Shown here one piece after another: positions 1 through 9,048 of a stretch of DNA of 64,000 nt. A model generated the notes under the pieces. That model was not told the DNA's origin and did no database searches. It saw only the letters and a list, made by a program, of their open reading frames with translations. Source of the stretch: Deltaproteobacteria bacterium (GTDB taxonomy: Bacteria; Desulfobacterota; Syntrophia; Syntrophales; Smithellaceae); assembly GCA_022710585.1 (NCBI GenBank), contig JAKLGV010000002.1, positions 118,659 to 182,658 on the forward strand. The letters are read 5' to 3'. The position numbers and the translations under genes are program-made. Position 1 is the stretch's first letter, and each line of letters starts with the position of its first letter.

Positions 1-84
1 TCTTATAACATAATAATATAAAAGAAAGATTTCTCGTCGTTTTCGCTTCTCGAAATGACACAATAGGCATTATGCAAAGCTTTC
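1..84. repeat. Right part of a MITE-like inverted-repeat element, cut by the window edge
   Basis: Positions 1-60 match positions 4677-4735 with only a few differences, and both end in the same terminal sequence TGCAAAGCTTTC (73-84 here, 4749-4760 there). The left half of this copy would lie before the window. No ORF lies inside it. It sits downstream of the outer-membrane protein gene, so its transcript could fold as a 3' hairpin, but that is inference. Confidence 0.65.
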
Positions 85-100
85 GTTTCGCAATAATGAT

Positions 101-679
101 TTATTTATTACCGCCGAAGTTGAAGTAATATGTGAAACCCACCGTGGCCATTAAATCATTATGAATGCTGTGCGGGTTGTCGCCGTATTCATCGTCGTCA
201 CCGATAGGGAGGACGTGACGGACATCAGCTCTCACGGCTACATTTTCCCTTGCAAAAAATTTGATGCCCGCGCCGTAATCGACGGTGACTTTGCTGGGAA
301 CGAGATCATTATCATCCGAGGTGTAATGGATGGCGCCAATGCCGACGGCCAGATAAGGCACGAAACGGCTGTCGGGCATCAAATTGAAAATGCCTTCGAT
401 GCCGGCTACATATACGCTGTTTGTGTCGCCATCTCTGTACTCTTCTTCGAATTCGGAGGGAACCAAATTAACGAAGATTTCTGTCGCAATATAATCCGTA
501 AAATTGTAGCCGCCGCGTACGCCCCAGGTGATATTATTTTTATAATCCTGGTTTCCTTCAAAGAAATATCCGCCCAAAGACGCACCGATGGAAAAGTCCC
601 CGGCTTTGGTTGCCGCCTGCGCTGTTGAGAAAGTTACCATTACCATCATCAATACAACTAAGATACCCAGCTTCTTCAT
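101..679 (-). CDS. Small outer-membrane beta-barrel protein (OmpA/OmpW-like porin fold)
   Basis: This 192-residue protein has a clear Sec signal peptide (about residues 1-22, ending TAQA). The mature part has alternating hydrophobic and aromatic strands and ends in a strand-like segment, TVGFTYYFNF. That length and pattern fit the eight-stranded opacity/OmpA-like barrels of the outer membrane; no peptidoglycan-binding domain is attached. A good ribosome site (AAGGAG) precedes the ATG. It is the last gene after the Wza-like and Wzc-like genes on the same strand, about 80 bp behind the latter, so it may be co-transcribed with the polysaccharide export genes. Its specific role is unknown; general surface-barrel proteins with this fold are often annotated only as porin family. 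Confidence 0.75.
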   Translation of the reverse strand: MKKLGILVVLMMVMVTFSTAQAATKAGDFSIGASLGGYFFEGNQDYKNNITWGVRGGYNFTDYIATEIFVNLVPSEFEEEYRDGDTNSVYVAGIEGIFNLMPDSRFVPYLAVGIGAIHYTSDDNDLVPSKVTVDYGAGIKFFARENVAVRADVRHVLPIGDDDEYGDNPHSIHNDLMATVGFTYYFNFGGNK

Positions 680-759
680 ATTTCAACTCCTTTCTTGAAA
701 ATAAATTTTTTGGCAGCCTCTGCCATGTGTGAATTAAAGTCAATATACCACTGCATCTT

Positions 760-3276
760 TTATTGCGGTATATATTTCTTTAAATTTCTCAGAATTTTTT
801 CGGGGACGTAGTTTTCCCAGCGCTTGCCTTTCCTGACGTGCTTCGGTTCTTCGTCGGAATAATATCCATAGCCGTACCCGTATCCATAACCGTAACCGCT
901 TCGGTAGCCGTAGGCTTTGCCGTAATAGCTGCGACCGTAGTAACTGTATTGTTCTCCCTTGCCGGTCTTGTCGTTCATGACGATGCCGGCAATCGGCGCA
1001 TTCAATCGGCCCAGGATCTCGCGCATGTGCTGCGCTGCTTTAATGGGCACGCGGCCGGCTTCCATCACCAGGACAACAACATCGGAAACCATGGTCAGCA
1101 CCGGCGCGTCGGTGACGGCCAGAACGGGAGGCGCGTCAATGACGATGTAATCGTATTTATCGCGCTGACTGAGCAGCAGTTGACGCATTTCCTCCGATCC
1201 CAGCAGCTCGGAGGGATTCGGCGGCGTCGTTCCCGCGCACAGCAGATCAAGCCCCGGCATGGCCGTTTTGTTGATCGCGTCTTCGAGCGTGACGTCCCGG
1301 GTCAGCACTTCGCTCAGTCCCGGAGTTTTGGTGCAGCCGAATTTTTCGTGCAGTGAGGAACGGCGCAAATCGCAGTCAACAATCAGAACTTTTGCGCCGG
1401 TCTGAGCCATCACAATGGCTGTGTTGGAAGAGACGGTGCTTTTTCCTTCTTTGGGGAAAGAGCTGGTAAAGAGCATGGTTTTCTTGTCTTTGTTGATGGC
1501 GGAAAAATGAAGACCGGTGCGCAGGGCGCGAAATGCCTCGGAAGCCAGCGATTTCGGCTCTTCATGTGTAATGAGATAATTTTTCTTCGGCACGACTTCG
1601 TCTAAAACCGCATCACGTCCGGCAATCTGGGGAAGCGATTTTAAATGGGGCAACGCGTCGCGTTGCGTTTCGTGTCTGACAAAAGGGGGAATGGTGGCAA
1701 GCAGGCATATGCCTGTGGCGCGTTTGGCCTGATCAGGATCTTTAATGGTGTCGTCAAGATATTCCTGGAAGAAGGCCAGGCCGATGCCCAGCGCCAGGCC
1801 GCCAATCAGACCCAGCAGCAGATTTTGCGGAATGTTGGGCTTGATCGGCCATTCGGGAAGATTGGCCGGATCAACGATATCCAGGTTGCTGATGGTGGAT
1901 TCCTTGGCGATGCGGGCTTCTTCATGTTTTTGCAAAAGAAAGGTGTACATGTCGGAATTCACCTTGGAGACACGGGTGAGGGATGCCAGGTCCTGCTCAG
2001 CCGCCGGAAGTTTTTTGATTTTGCTGTCATAGGCGCTCAACTGACCGGAGATAGCCTGCTCCTGTCTGACCAGGTTATTGCGGCTGGTTTCCATAATGGC
2101 GAGGATCTTTTTCTGTACGGCATCAATCTGCGTCTGAACCGCTCTCACAGCATAGTGATTGGGTGTGTACTTGGCCAGGAGTTCACTTTTCTGGACCTGC
2201 AGTTCGGAAAGTTTTGTCGACAGAGCCGACATGGCCATGCCCGTGGAATCATTTCCCATATTTCCCGGTGAATAGACATCCCCTTTTCTCATTGCGTTTT
2301 TCATGGAGTTGGCCGCAAAATCCAACTGCTGTCTCTGAATCGCGACGGCGGCCCGTTCTCTTTCCATTTCCGAAATCTTGGAGATGATCGTGTTCGCTTC
2401 TCCATCGAGCTGCATGATGCCCGTTTGGCTTTTATAGTTTTGGAGTTTGTTTTCCGAGGTGTTCAGTTCCCCGCTCAGTTCTTTTAGCTGATTTTCAATG
2501 AAAGAAACTGTTCTTGCCGATTCCGCCGCTTTTACGTCCACGGAACGATTGATATAAGCGTTAACCAGTTCGTTGACGACATTCCTGGCCAGAGCGGGAT
2601 CGGTCGAAGTGTAAGATGCCCGGATGATGCCCGTCATTCTTCCCACCTCGTTGGCTTTTATCTGCCTGCGCAGTCCTTCCGCTGTGGCATTTAAGGAAGC
2701 AAGCCTCAAACGGAAACTGTCTCCTTTGTCACCTTTGACATTGTTCAGGAGTAATGAGAAGTCTTTTACCTTGAGAATATTACCGGATTTACCGTTGCCG
2801 ATAAGATTCCCATCGCTATCCCGCACGGCAAAAGCATCAGCTCCGGTTAAGGTGATTTTATAGTCAGGCTTTTTTGCCTTGGTAGTAAATTCCATGATAT
2901 CAAACTTGAGTCCATCTGACTTCTTAGAAATAAGCCAGTTGAGGTGCAGGCGTTCGACAACCTGTTCCGCGTTGGTGCGTGATTTGAGCAGCTCGATTTC
3001 CGCGCTGACGGGGTTGGAATCTTTAAGTCCGAGATCTCCCAGAACCATGCCTTTGGATTTATTATCTTTCACGTGAATTGTGGCGGATGCCTCGTAAACC
3101 GGCTTCATTAAAAAAGTGTAAACAGCGACTATCAGGAAGACGGCGAAAAGGCAAAAGACAACGATCTTCCAACGTCGCATGATCACGCCGACATAGTCGA
3201 AAAGATTTATTTCCTGCTCTGCCTGTTCCACCGGTCTGGACGGCGCCGGCAACTGGGGGGTGTTCATGGGGCTCAT
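760..3276 (-). CDS. Wzc/GumC-type polysaccharide co-polymerase with tyrosine autokinase domain
   Basis: The 838-residue protein joins a Wzz-type chain-length domain to a BY-kinase domain. The first membrane segment is near residues 36-56, a long coiled-coil periplasmic region follows, and the second membrane segment is near 485-505. The cytoplasmic ATPase domain (about 560-780) shows Walker A (FPKEGKSTVSS), Walker A' (VLIVDCDLRR) and Walker B (YDYIVIDAPPV). The C-terminus carries a tyrosine cluster with alternating Gly-Tyr, the usual autophosphorylation site. In this family the protein controls export and chain length of exopolysaccharide together with a Wza outer-membrane channel, and the Wza-like gene lies just upstream. 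It is full length. The polymer it serves is not evident; no polymerase or flippase gene is adjacent. Confidence 0.92.
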   Translation of the reverse strand: MSPMNTPQLPAPSRPVEQAEQEINLFDYVGVIMRRWKIVVFCLFAVFLIVAVYTFLMKPVYEASATIHVKDNKSKGMVLGDLGLKDSNPVSAEIELLKSRTNAEQVVERLHLNWLISKKSDGLKFDIMEFTTKAKKPDYKITLTGADAFAVRDSDGNLIGNGKSGNILKVKDFSLLLNNVKGDKGDSFRLRLASLNATAEGLRRQIKANEVGRMTGIIRASYTSTDPALARNVVNELVNAYINRSVDVKAAESARTVSFIENQLKELSGELNTSENKLQNYKSQTGIMQLDGEANTIISKISEMERERAAVAIQRQQLDFAANSMKNAMRKGDVYSPGNMGNDSTGMAMSALSTKLSELQVQKSELLAKYTPNHYAVRAVQTQIDAVQKKILAIMETSRNNLVRQEQAISGQLSAYDSKIKKLPAAEQDLASLTRVSKVNSDMYTFLLQKHEEARIAKESTISNLDIVDPANLPEWPIKPNIPQNLLLGLIGGLALGIGLAFFQEYLDDTIKDPDQAKRATGICLLATIPPFVRHETQRDALPHLKSLPQIAGRDAVLDEVVPKKNYLITHEEPKSLASEAFRALRTGLHFSAINKDKKTMLFTSSFPKEGKSTVSSNTAIVMAQTGAKVLIVDCDLRRSSLHEKFGCTKTPGLSEVLTRDVTLEDAINKTAMPGLDLLCAGTTPPNPSELLGSEEMRQLLLSQRDKYDYIVIDAPPVLAVTDAPVLTMVSDVVVLVMEAGRVPIKAAQHMREILGRLNAPIAGIVMNDKTGKGEQYSYYGRSYYGKAYGYRSGYGYGYGYGYGYYSDEEPKHVRKGKRWENYVPEKILRNLKKYIPQ

Positions 3277-3323
3277 GTGACTTCCTCTAAATGGTACTGG
3301 TTGTTTGTTCTTTTGCTACTCAT

Positions 3324-4430
3324 TTAGTCAAACAGATACTTCAACTGGACAAAGGGCGTCAATATCGCGCCAAAGGCCTGCAACGTCGGCAGGATCTCAC
3401 TGATGGCCTCGTTCCAACTGGTCATGCCGCTTTTGGGGATGTAGATGACATCGCCTTCACAAAGCTGCAATGGCATGGCATCCCCTTCCAATATGGCATC
3501 CACGTTAACCACCATTAACTGGCCCTTGGTGGGGGAAATGGAACGAATCAGATGTACGTTCTGGGAATGGTAGCCGATTTCCTGAAGTCCGGCAGCGGCA
3601 ATGGCCTGCAGAATGTTCATCCCCTGGGCAGACAATGGAATAATCATGCCGGTTTTGCCCGCGCCGAAGACAAAGACGCGCTGGTCTTTGTTATCGGGCA
3701 TGAAGATGGTGTCGCCGGGCTTCAACCAGATGTTCTGGCTCTGGTCGGCTCTCATTAAAAGCTCGTAGACATCCACGGGCAGAATTCTGTTTTCTCTGAT
3801 GATTCTGGCCGAGCGCGGACTGGCGGACGCGCTGTCGTAGCCGCCCCCGCGGGCAATGCCCTGAAGGACGTTAAATGGACGATCCATGTATACTACGCCG
3901 GGGGTTTTAAATTGTCCCAACAGGTACAGGGGAGAGCTGCCGTATTCAATGATTTCAACTACGACAGAGGGGTCCCGCATGTAATGTTTCAGCAGGTCCT
4001 GCATGTGGCTTCTGACCTGTGGCAACGTCATGCCGCCTACCTTGACCAGTCCCAGCATCGGAACCTGAATGTTACCCTTGCCGTCCACACGGCTGCCGCG
4101 GAGCTGCCCGTTTTGGGTGGTGTTAGAGGAAGAATACTCGGGGGCGTTGGTTACGGTGATGAGCAGACTGTCATTGGGGCCGACAATATAATCAGCGGTC
4201 GGAACCGTATCTTTCATCCCTGAAATAGTCACATTTTCCACTTCGGTGACGGGGCTTCCCGGTGCACCGGGTTTTAATAGAGAGGAGGATGCTTGCGTGT
4301 CCTGGATATTTTTAACTTCTCCGGGCGAAATAACCGCGTGTCGGGCGCAGCCGGTAAAAAGTCCCATCATGAATACAATCAACAGTAAGCTCCCTAAACG
4401 GGATTGGAAACGTATCGTATTGTTTTGCAT
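3324..4430 (-). CDS. Wza-like polysaccharide export lipoprotein
   Basis: The 368-residue protein starts with a lipoprotein signal whose lipobox LFTGC puts the acylated cysteine at residue 28. The next part (about 80-175) is the Poly_export/PES domain with the typical phrase YIVGPNDSLLITV, followed by SLBB-type beta-grasp repeats (QMLGQFKTPGVV-like and VFGAGKTGMI-like segments). Members form the octameric outer-membrane channel through which capsule or exopolysaccharide leaves the cell. The Wzc-like gene follows after 47 bp on the same strand, as in wza-wzc operons. AGGAGG precedes the ATG at an unusually short spacing of three bases. The gene is preceded by about 690 bp without coding sequence that should contain the operon promoter. 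Confidence 0.92.
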   Translation of the reverse strand: MQNNTIRFQSRLGSLLLIVFMMGLFTGCARHAVISPGEVKNIQDTQASSSLLKPGAPGSPVTEVENVTISGMKDTVPTADYIVGPNDSLLITVTNAPEYSSSNTTQNGQLRGSRVDGKGNIQVPMLGLVKVGGMTLPQVRSHMQDLLKHYMRDPSVVVEIIEYGSSPLYLLGQFKTPGVVYMDRPFNVLQGIARGGGYDSASASPRSARIIRENRILPVDVYELLMRADQSQNIWLKPGDTIFMPDNKDQRVFVFGAGKTGMIIPLSAQGMNILQAIAAAGLQEIGYHSQNVHLIRSISPTKGQLMVVNVDAILEGDAMPLQLCEGDVIYIPKSGMTSWNEAISEILPTLQAFGAILTPFVQLKYLFD

Positions 4431-4576
4431 AAGCCTCCTAATAAAATATTTTCATTCAATATTAAGATTTCTTGAGTGTTACATTATCTTGAATTGAGCT
4501 GATTAAGCTATATCAATTTTTTTTAAAAATCAAACTTTTAAATCTATTTTTTGCTTTCAAATCATCATTTTAATAT

Positions 4577-4612
4577 GAAACCTTTGCATAATGATCAAAC
4601 TGTCCATTTCGA
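4577..4612. repeat. Partial left end of the MITE-like element
   Basis: The stretch GAAACCTTTGCATAATGATC (4577-4596) and the bases following it closely match the left end of the full element that begins at 4629, with few mismatches up to TTTCGAC. It looks like a truncated tandem copy. A 15-base exact match to 4586-4600 also occurs at 9513-9527, across the start of arsF. Confidence 0.5.
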
Positions 4613-4628
4613 CTTCACTTCTTGTTAT

Positions 4629-4760
4629 GAAAGCTTTGCATAATGATCAAATTGTTATTTCGACCGAAGGGAGAAATCTTATAAAATAATAATATAAAAG
4701 AAAGATTTCTCGTCGCTTTGCTCCTCGAAATGACGTGATGTTGAGTTGTGCAAAGCTTTC
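4629..4760. repeat. MITE-like palindromic element with 12-bp perfect terminal inverted repeats
   Basis: The 132-bp element begins GAAAGCTTTGCA (4629-4640) and ends with its exact reverse complement TGCAAAGCTTTC (4749-4760). Inside, TTTCGACCGAAGGGAGAAAT and the downstream GATTTCTC...CTCGAAAT form a second, imperfect inverted repeat, so the whole unit can fold into one long hairpin. It has no ORF. No clear target-site duplication is visible. A second copy is at 1-84. Confidence 0.65.
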
Positions 4761-5080
4761 AATATTGTTGATACAGCTCCGCCCTCTGGATTACATAAAG
4801 AACCGTTTACTTCAAAAATAATTTAAAATTTAGGAAAGTTACAAATAAATATGTCATTTGTCAATCAGTAAGTTTTCGGTAAATAATGTTAATTTTAATA
4901 CTTTTATCAACAATTTAACCGGTTATCATGACAGCGGTGTGACCTATATATAAAGGTGAATTAATTGTCAATCCCTCTGGAGAGGGGGGGGGTGGTTCAT
5001 GAACATAAATTCGTATTGTGGATAATTGAAGGGGTTATATCAATGAAATGTAAATCTTTTTGAATTATTCTGGTCTGAAC

Positions 5081-5112
5081 AAAAAAGAGATTCATGATTA
5101 ACATGAATCTCT
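5081..5112 (-). terminator. Rho-independent terminator of tRNA-Glu
   Basis: On the minus strand, an 11-bp perfect stem (AGAGATTCATG paired with CATGAATCTCT, loop of five bases) is followed by a run of six T. It lies 10 bases beyond the 3' end of tRNA-Glu. Confidence 0.85.
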
Positions 5113-5122
5113 GAATTGATAT

Positions 5123-5198
5123 TGGCGTCCCCACGCGGATTCGAACCGCGGTTACAGGCGTGAAAGGCCCGTGTCCTAGGCCTCTAGACGATGGGGAC
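5123..5198 (-). tRNA. tRNA-Glu (anticodon TTC)
   Basis: The minus strand reads GTCCCCATCGTCTAGAGGCC and continues into an anticodon loop with CTTTCAC (anticodon TTC), a GGTTCGAATCC T-arm and an encoded CCA end. The length is 76 bases including CCA. The acceptor stem GTCCCCA pairs with TGGGGAC, and the sequence closely follows the pattern of bacterial tRNA-Glu. A strong terminator lies directly downstream. It stands alone, with no other tRNA in the window. No integrase gene is next to it, so there is no sign that it serves as an attachment site here. Confidence 0.95.
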
Positions 5199-5282
5199 AT
5201 CCGTAAACCTTTTAAACAGACGGTGCCCTATATATTGTTAAATCCCGAATGTCAAGCACGGACTGCGATAAATAATTCATGG

Positions 5283-5984
5283 TTATTTGTGTCCGGATTT
5301 GACGTAATCCTCCGCCATCTTATTGTATTTCGATGTCTTGGATGCCTCGATATACTTGGATTTCTTGGCCATTTTCGCCATATTCTTCAAACTCTTGTAC
5401 GGAGTTGTTTTGATTTTGCTGTTGGCAATTCCTGATGGTACACCGGCGCCGAGGTCGGGATCGATCATGAAAGTGACTCGGGTATGTTCACGGTCTACCC
5501 ACTGGAGGGTAAACAGCGAATAAAAGGAAGGCATTCTGACATAGCCTTTTCCGGCATCATAAGGAAGCTCTTTGGTGGAATCGGCATAGACAAGATTGGT
5601 CCCATTATGCATGTCAATCACAGTCTTGCTTTTAAGAACCATGTCTCTGTCAGTCAGGAGATCAATGTGCTGACGGAACCAGAAAATGAAAACGTCTTTT
5701 TCGTCATCAACCGTTTTCAGCATTTTTGTGTCTTTACAGTCGTGCATCCATTCCTTATAGTTGGGAATATCTCTCAGAATGGTGCCCAGGACTTCTATCC
5801 GGGCCGGTATGACACATGTGGCTTTGGCAGCGATGTAGTCTTTTCCGGCAACGGCGCTTGTATAAAGTTCGCAGCCATCCTCTTTGTCAATAAGTTTCCA
5901 CTGATATTTATCAGCGGCAAAGCCGGTTGAGACAACCATCAAAAACATCAGTACTACGGTAAAAATTATGCTTCTTCTTGACAT
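5283..5984 (-). CDS. Secreted START-domain (StAR-related lipid-transfer) protein
   Basis: The 233-residue protein has a signal peptide (about residues 1-24, ending GFAA) followed by one START-like domain of about 200 residues. Typical helix-grip features are visible: YKEWMHDCKDTKML, then FWFRQHIDLLTDRDMVLKSK, and later HTRVTFMIDPDLGAGVPSG before the long C-terminal helix. START folds bind a hydrophobic ligand in an internal cavity; bacterial secreted members are mostly uncharacterised and the ligand cannot be read from sequence. A strong ribosome site (GGAGGGG) precedes the ATG. It lies downstream of the arsenic operon on the same strand but 200 bp away, so it is probably a separate unit, and no functional link to its neighbours is evident. 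Confidence 0.8.
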   Translation of the reverse strand: MSRRSIIFTVVLMFLMVVSTGFAADKYQWKLIDKEDGCELYTSAVAGKDYIAAKATCVIPARIEVLGTILRDIPNYKEWMHDCKDTKMLKTVDDEKDVFIFWFRQHIDLLTDRDMVLKSKTVIDMHNGTNLVYADSTKELPYDAGKGYVRMPSFYSLFTLQWVDREHTRVTFMIDPDLGAGVPSGIANSKIKTTPYKSLKNMAKMAKKSKYIEASKTSKYNKMAEDYVKSGHK

Positions 5985-6185
5985 AAAAAAACCCCTCCTG
6001 TTGATTTGATTTGGTACTGCTCTTTTTTCGACTCTTTTATTAATTTGTTTGATGTGTGGTGCACCTCGTATTGCATTTCATTATAAATTTGTCAAGCAAT
6101 ACGCAGGCCATCATCACACACGCGGGGGGGCGTGTAAAATTCTTTTTAAACTCTAAGAGTTCCTGTCGATCTTAATGGCCAGGAG

Positions 6186-7220
6186 CTACTTTTTGACTTT
6201 TAATATCTGTGCCTTCAATGCCTCCAACCCGTTCCAGATCTCTTCATCGCCTACAAATTTTTTAACATCCTTTGCCGAGTATTTTATAACGCAGGTTGGT
6301 GTATTCTTAATGTCGTTTGCTTTTATCATGGCGCTGAGCAGCGGATAAATTGATTTTTCATCCAATGTTTTTAAAGCCACCTTTTGATTTTTCAGATAGG
6401 CGACCAGGTCAGCCTCTTTTTCGATGTTTTTGGGTTGCGCCGCCTCAAAAAGTAAATTGCGCACGCGGAAAATATTTTCAGGGCGGGAATCGGCATTGAC
6501 CGCGTAGAGATAATATTTGGCGTAGATCGGCGTGGCTTTGTTAAAAGGAACATCAATAAAGGTCAGTTTGATCTGGCCTTTGGTGACCAGTTCTTTCAAT
6601 AAAGATTCGGCTTTTGTGTCAATGCGTTTGCATGGCGGGCAGAAGTAATCGGTAAACATGACCACTTCGTATGGTCCCTTGCCCAGCGATGGAATGGAGC
6701 CGGACGAAATCTCTCCATAGGCCGGTGTGACGGAACCGGAGAAAGTAAATAAAATCGTCAAATAGCCCAACAAACTAAATAACAGCAAAGGCAATTTATG
6801 AAGTCTCAACATAGGAAAATCAACCTCCCCAAGAAAATATAACCACATCCGACTGCGATTTTTATACCAGGCGGAGGGAATCTCAAAATTAATAATAAAG
6901 GCCAGAATCAACAGCACGGAAAACGTAAGACAAAAAGGGCAATAAACGTCGTGCTGTATCTGAAAGGCGTAAAGATGGACTTCCACGCCCAGTCCCGCCG
7001 CCAGCATCGCCCGGACAAAATTCATTTGCTGGAACAGGGCAAATACAATGACGAAGGACATGTAAACAATGCCGACCCATTTAAGATCGAAACCTAATAT
7101 GTCCCCTCTCAGATAGCTGCATTCCGTATCGCAGTAATCGTAATACGCCATGACGCCAATGCCCATCAGCGACAGGACGATTGTTATAATGTGTCTATAT
7201 TTACTGATAAAATCTTTCAT
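6186..7220 (-). CDS. VKOR-thioredoxin fusion (vitamin K epoxide reductase family with DsbA/thioredoxin-like domain)
   Basis: The 344-residue protein begins with a four- or five-helix VKOR domain (about residues 10-125). It has the loop cysteine pair CDTEC (near 30-34) and the membrane active-site pair CPFC (near 96-99). After another membrane segment (about 145-165) comes a periplasmic thioredoxin/DsbA-like domain with the motif FCPPCK. Bacterial VKOR passes electrons from exported dithiols to quinone and so makes disulfide bonds; natural VKOR-thioredoxin fusions are known. It is the last gene of the apparent arsenic operon, 46 bp after acr3. It might recycle the exported CSSC protein ArsF or other periplasmic thiols; this link is inference from position. 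The ribosome site is weak, so translation may depend on the upstream gene. Confidence 0.88.
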   Translation of the reverse strand: MKDFISKYRHIITIVLSLMGIGVMAYYDYCDTECSYLRGDILGFDLKWVGIVYMSFVIVFALFQQMNFVRAMLAAGLGVEVHLYAFQIQHDVYCPFCLTFSVLLILAFIINFEIPSAWYKNRSRMWLYFLGEVDFPMLRLHKLPLLLFSLLGYLTILFTFSGSVTPAYGEISSGSIPSLGKGPYEVVMFTDYFCPPCKRIDTKAESLLKELVTKGQIKLTFIDVPFNKATPIYAKYYLYAVNADSRPENIFRVRNLLFEAAQPKNIEKEADLVAYLKNQKVALKTLDEKSIYPLLSAMIKANDIKNTPTCVIKYSAKDVKKFVGDEEIWNGLEALKAQILKVKK

Positions 7221-7266
7221 AATTATAAGTGATAATATTTTAAACGCGAGTTCCTATATACTATCT

Positions 7267-8307
7267 TTAAAAAAATTTCTTCTGAAATTTTAAGGCCACG
7301 TTCACCAGCCCGATCATAACCGGCACTTCCACCAGCGGACCGATGACGGCCGCAAAAGCCGCGCCTGAATTAATGCCGAAAACGGCAATGGCCACGGCAA
7401 TGGCCAGCTCAAAATTGTTGCTCGCCGCGATAAAGGCGAGCGTTGTTGTTTTGGAGTAATCCGCTCCCAGTTTTTTGCCCAGATAAAATGATACCAGAAA
7501 CATGACCACAAAATAAATCAACAGAGGTAGGGCGATGCGCACAACATCCATCGGAAGCGTAATAATCAGATTACCTTTCAGGCTGAACATCACGACAATA
7601 GTAAAAAAAAGGGCGATAAGCGTCAAAGGAGAAATCAGCGGCACAAAGCGCGCATGATATTTTTCTTTGCCCATGAGCTTGACGCCGATCAGTCTGGTCA
7701 GTGCCCCGGCAATGCAAGGAATCCCTAAATATATAAAAACACTTTTGGCAATTTGGCTGATGCTGACATCAACGATACTGCCGGAAAATCCGAAATAAGG
7801 TGGAAGCACGGTAATAAAAAACCAGGCGAAAGCACTGTAAAAGAGAACCTGAAAAATGCTGTTGAACGCGACAAGGCCTGCGGCGTATTCCGCGCTGCCT
7901 TTGGCCAGTTCATTCCAGACGATGACCATCGCGATGCAGCGCGCCAGACCGATCATGATTAATCCCACCATGTATTCAGGTTTGTCCGGCAAAAAGACAA
8001 TCGCCAGAATGAACATTAAAACCGGTCCGATCAGCCAGTTCTGCACCAGCGATAAGCCGAGAACTTTCCCGTTATGAAATACTTCCGGCAGCTCTTCGTA
8101 TTTGACCTTGGCAAAGGGCGGGTACATCATCAGAATGAGTCCGGCAGCAATGGGAATATTGGTCGTCCCCACTTGAAATTTGTTAATGAAGGCCTCGATG
8201 CCGGGGACCAAGTAACCGAGAGCGACACCCAGAATCATGGCTCCGAAAATCCACACGGTTAGAAATCGATCCAGAAATGATAACCTGCTGGCAACATGTT
8301 CTGACAT
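7267..8307 (-). CDS. acr3: Acr3-type arsenite efflux transporter
   Basis: The 346-residue, ten-helix membrane protein belongs to the ACR3 family of arsenite/H+ antiporters (bile acid:sodium symporter superfamily). It carries the conserved membrane cysteine in [13 protein letters not shown] and the conserved Glu in [16 protein letters not shown], both linked to As(III) transport in studied members. The ATG at 8307 is chosen over an upstream TTG because GGAGGA lies eight bases before it. The gene sits in the middle of an arsR-led operon, 64 bp after arsG. No arsC arsenate reductase or arsA ATPase is present in the window, so the operon is built to export trivalent arsenic that is already reduced, as expected in an anaerobe. 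Confidence 0.94.
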   Translation of the reverse strand: MSEHVASRLSFLDRFLTVWIFGAMILGVALGYLVPGIEAFINKFQVGTTNIPIAAGLILMMYPPFAKVKYEELPEVFHNGKVLGLSLVQNWLIGPVLMFILAIVFLPDKPEYMVGLIMIGLARCIAMVIVWNELAKGSAEYAAGLVAFNSIFQVLFYSAFAWFFITVLPPYFGFSGSIVDVSISQIAKSVFIYLGIPCIAGALTRLIGVKLMGKEKYHARFVPLISPLTLIALFFTIVVMFSLKGNLIITLPMDVVRIALPLLIYFVVMFLVSFYLGKKLGADYSKTTTLAFIAASNNFELAIAVAIAVFGINSGAAFAAVIGPLVEVPVMIGLVNVALKFQKKFF

Positions 8308-8371
8308 ATTCCGATCCTCCTGCAAAACAAAAGTTTTAGTTGTGGCTCTCCAAAAATCAATTCACGCTTTG

Positions 8372-9043
8372 CTACGTTTTCATAAAAACCAGATACAGAC
8401 CCGCAAGAATGAAAATGATACCCGTGGCAATTCTCGCCCATTTTTCAAAGGTTTTAAGGCTATCAAAAATCCTGCCGATACTGTTTGCCGAAAAGGCAAA
8501 GATAAACGCAAAGGCCAGCACGGGGATTGCCGTGCCGATGCCGTAAACGGACGGCAGAATAACCATCGACTGATGCTTAACCGCCAGGGAAAAAAGGCTG
8601 CCGAAGAAAAGAGCTGCCGAAACCGGACAAAAAGAGAGAGCAAAAACTAATCCCATCAACAATGCCCCCCACATTCCTGACTGCTCAACACGTTTCTGCA
8701 TGCCTTCCCAAATAATGCCATTGCCGAAAAAGTTAATCCTGAATATATCGAGGAGTACAACCCCGATAATGATTAATGCCGGTCCGATGAGATAAACCAT
8801 ATACCTTTGAAGGAAATTTGCCACGGGAGGAACGAGTTCTATGCTGGAGACCAGAACAATACCCAGAAGAATGTAAGCAGCCATTCTTCCCGCCGTATAA
8901 AGCAAGCCGGAGAGTAGCACTTTATTGACACTGTCCACCCGCCGACCGATAAAAGAAATGGCGGTGATATTGGTCGCAAGGGGACAGGGACTGATGGATG
9001 TGAGGATGCCGAACCAGATCGCTATTCCAATGTCAAAGGCCAT
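8372..9043 (-). CDS. arsG: ArsG-family membrane permease (aromatic arsenical efflux; CcdA-like fold)
   Basis: The 223-residue protein has about six membrane segments and two internally related halves. Each half carries a Cys-Pro pair: SPCPLATN near the N-terminus and SFCPVSAALFFG in the middle. This pattern belongs to the CcdA/DsbD-like group and matches the ArsG family, described as the efflux permease of arsEFG operons, which confer resistance to nitroaromatic arsenicals such as trivalent roxarsone. It follows arsF by five bases. The ATG at 9043 is used here; a TTG at 9052 has better spacing from an AAGGGA and is a real alternative that would overlap the arsF stop. The name rests on family pattern and on the arsE/arsF neighbours, not on a search. 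Confidence 0.78.
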   Translation of the reverse strand: MAFDIGIAIWFGILTSISPCPLATNITAISFIGRRVDSVNKVLLSGLLYTAGRMAAYILLGIVLVSSIELVPPVANFLQRYMVYLIGPALIIIGVVLLDIFRINFFGNGIIWEGMQKRVEQSGMWGALLMGLVFALSFCPVSAALFFGSLFSLAVKHQSMVILPSVYGIGTAIPVLAFAFIFAFSANSIGRIFDSLKTFEKWARIATGIIFILAGLYLVFMKT

Positions 9044-9048
9044 TGTAT

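Larger units (their letters stand above)
4431..5080. other. Non-coding region upstream of the wza-like operon
   Basis: This AT-rich stretch of about 650 bp has no convincing reading frame on either strand. It holds a complete MITE-like element (4629-4760) and a partial copy of its left end (4577-4612). It must include the promoter of the wza-wzc operon, but no single -35/-10 pair stands out enough to call. Confidence 0.6.

Noticed and set aside
161..628. Plus-strand 155-residue frame over the outer-membrane protein gene
   Set aside because: It is the complement of a clear signal-peptide beta-barrel gene and has no ribosome site or family features.
5123..5198. tRNA-Glu as attachment site of a genomic island
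   Set aside because: No integrase gene lies nearby and no partial tRNA repeat was seen in the window.
6100..6175. Terminator after the arsenic operon
   Set aside because: GC-rich (ACACG...CGTGT) and AACTC...GAGTT stems are present, but neither has a T-run in the needed direction.
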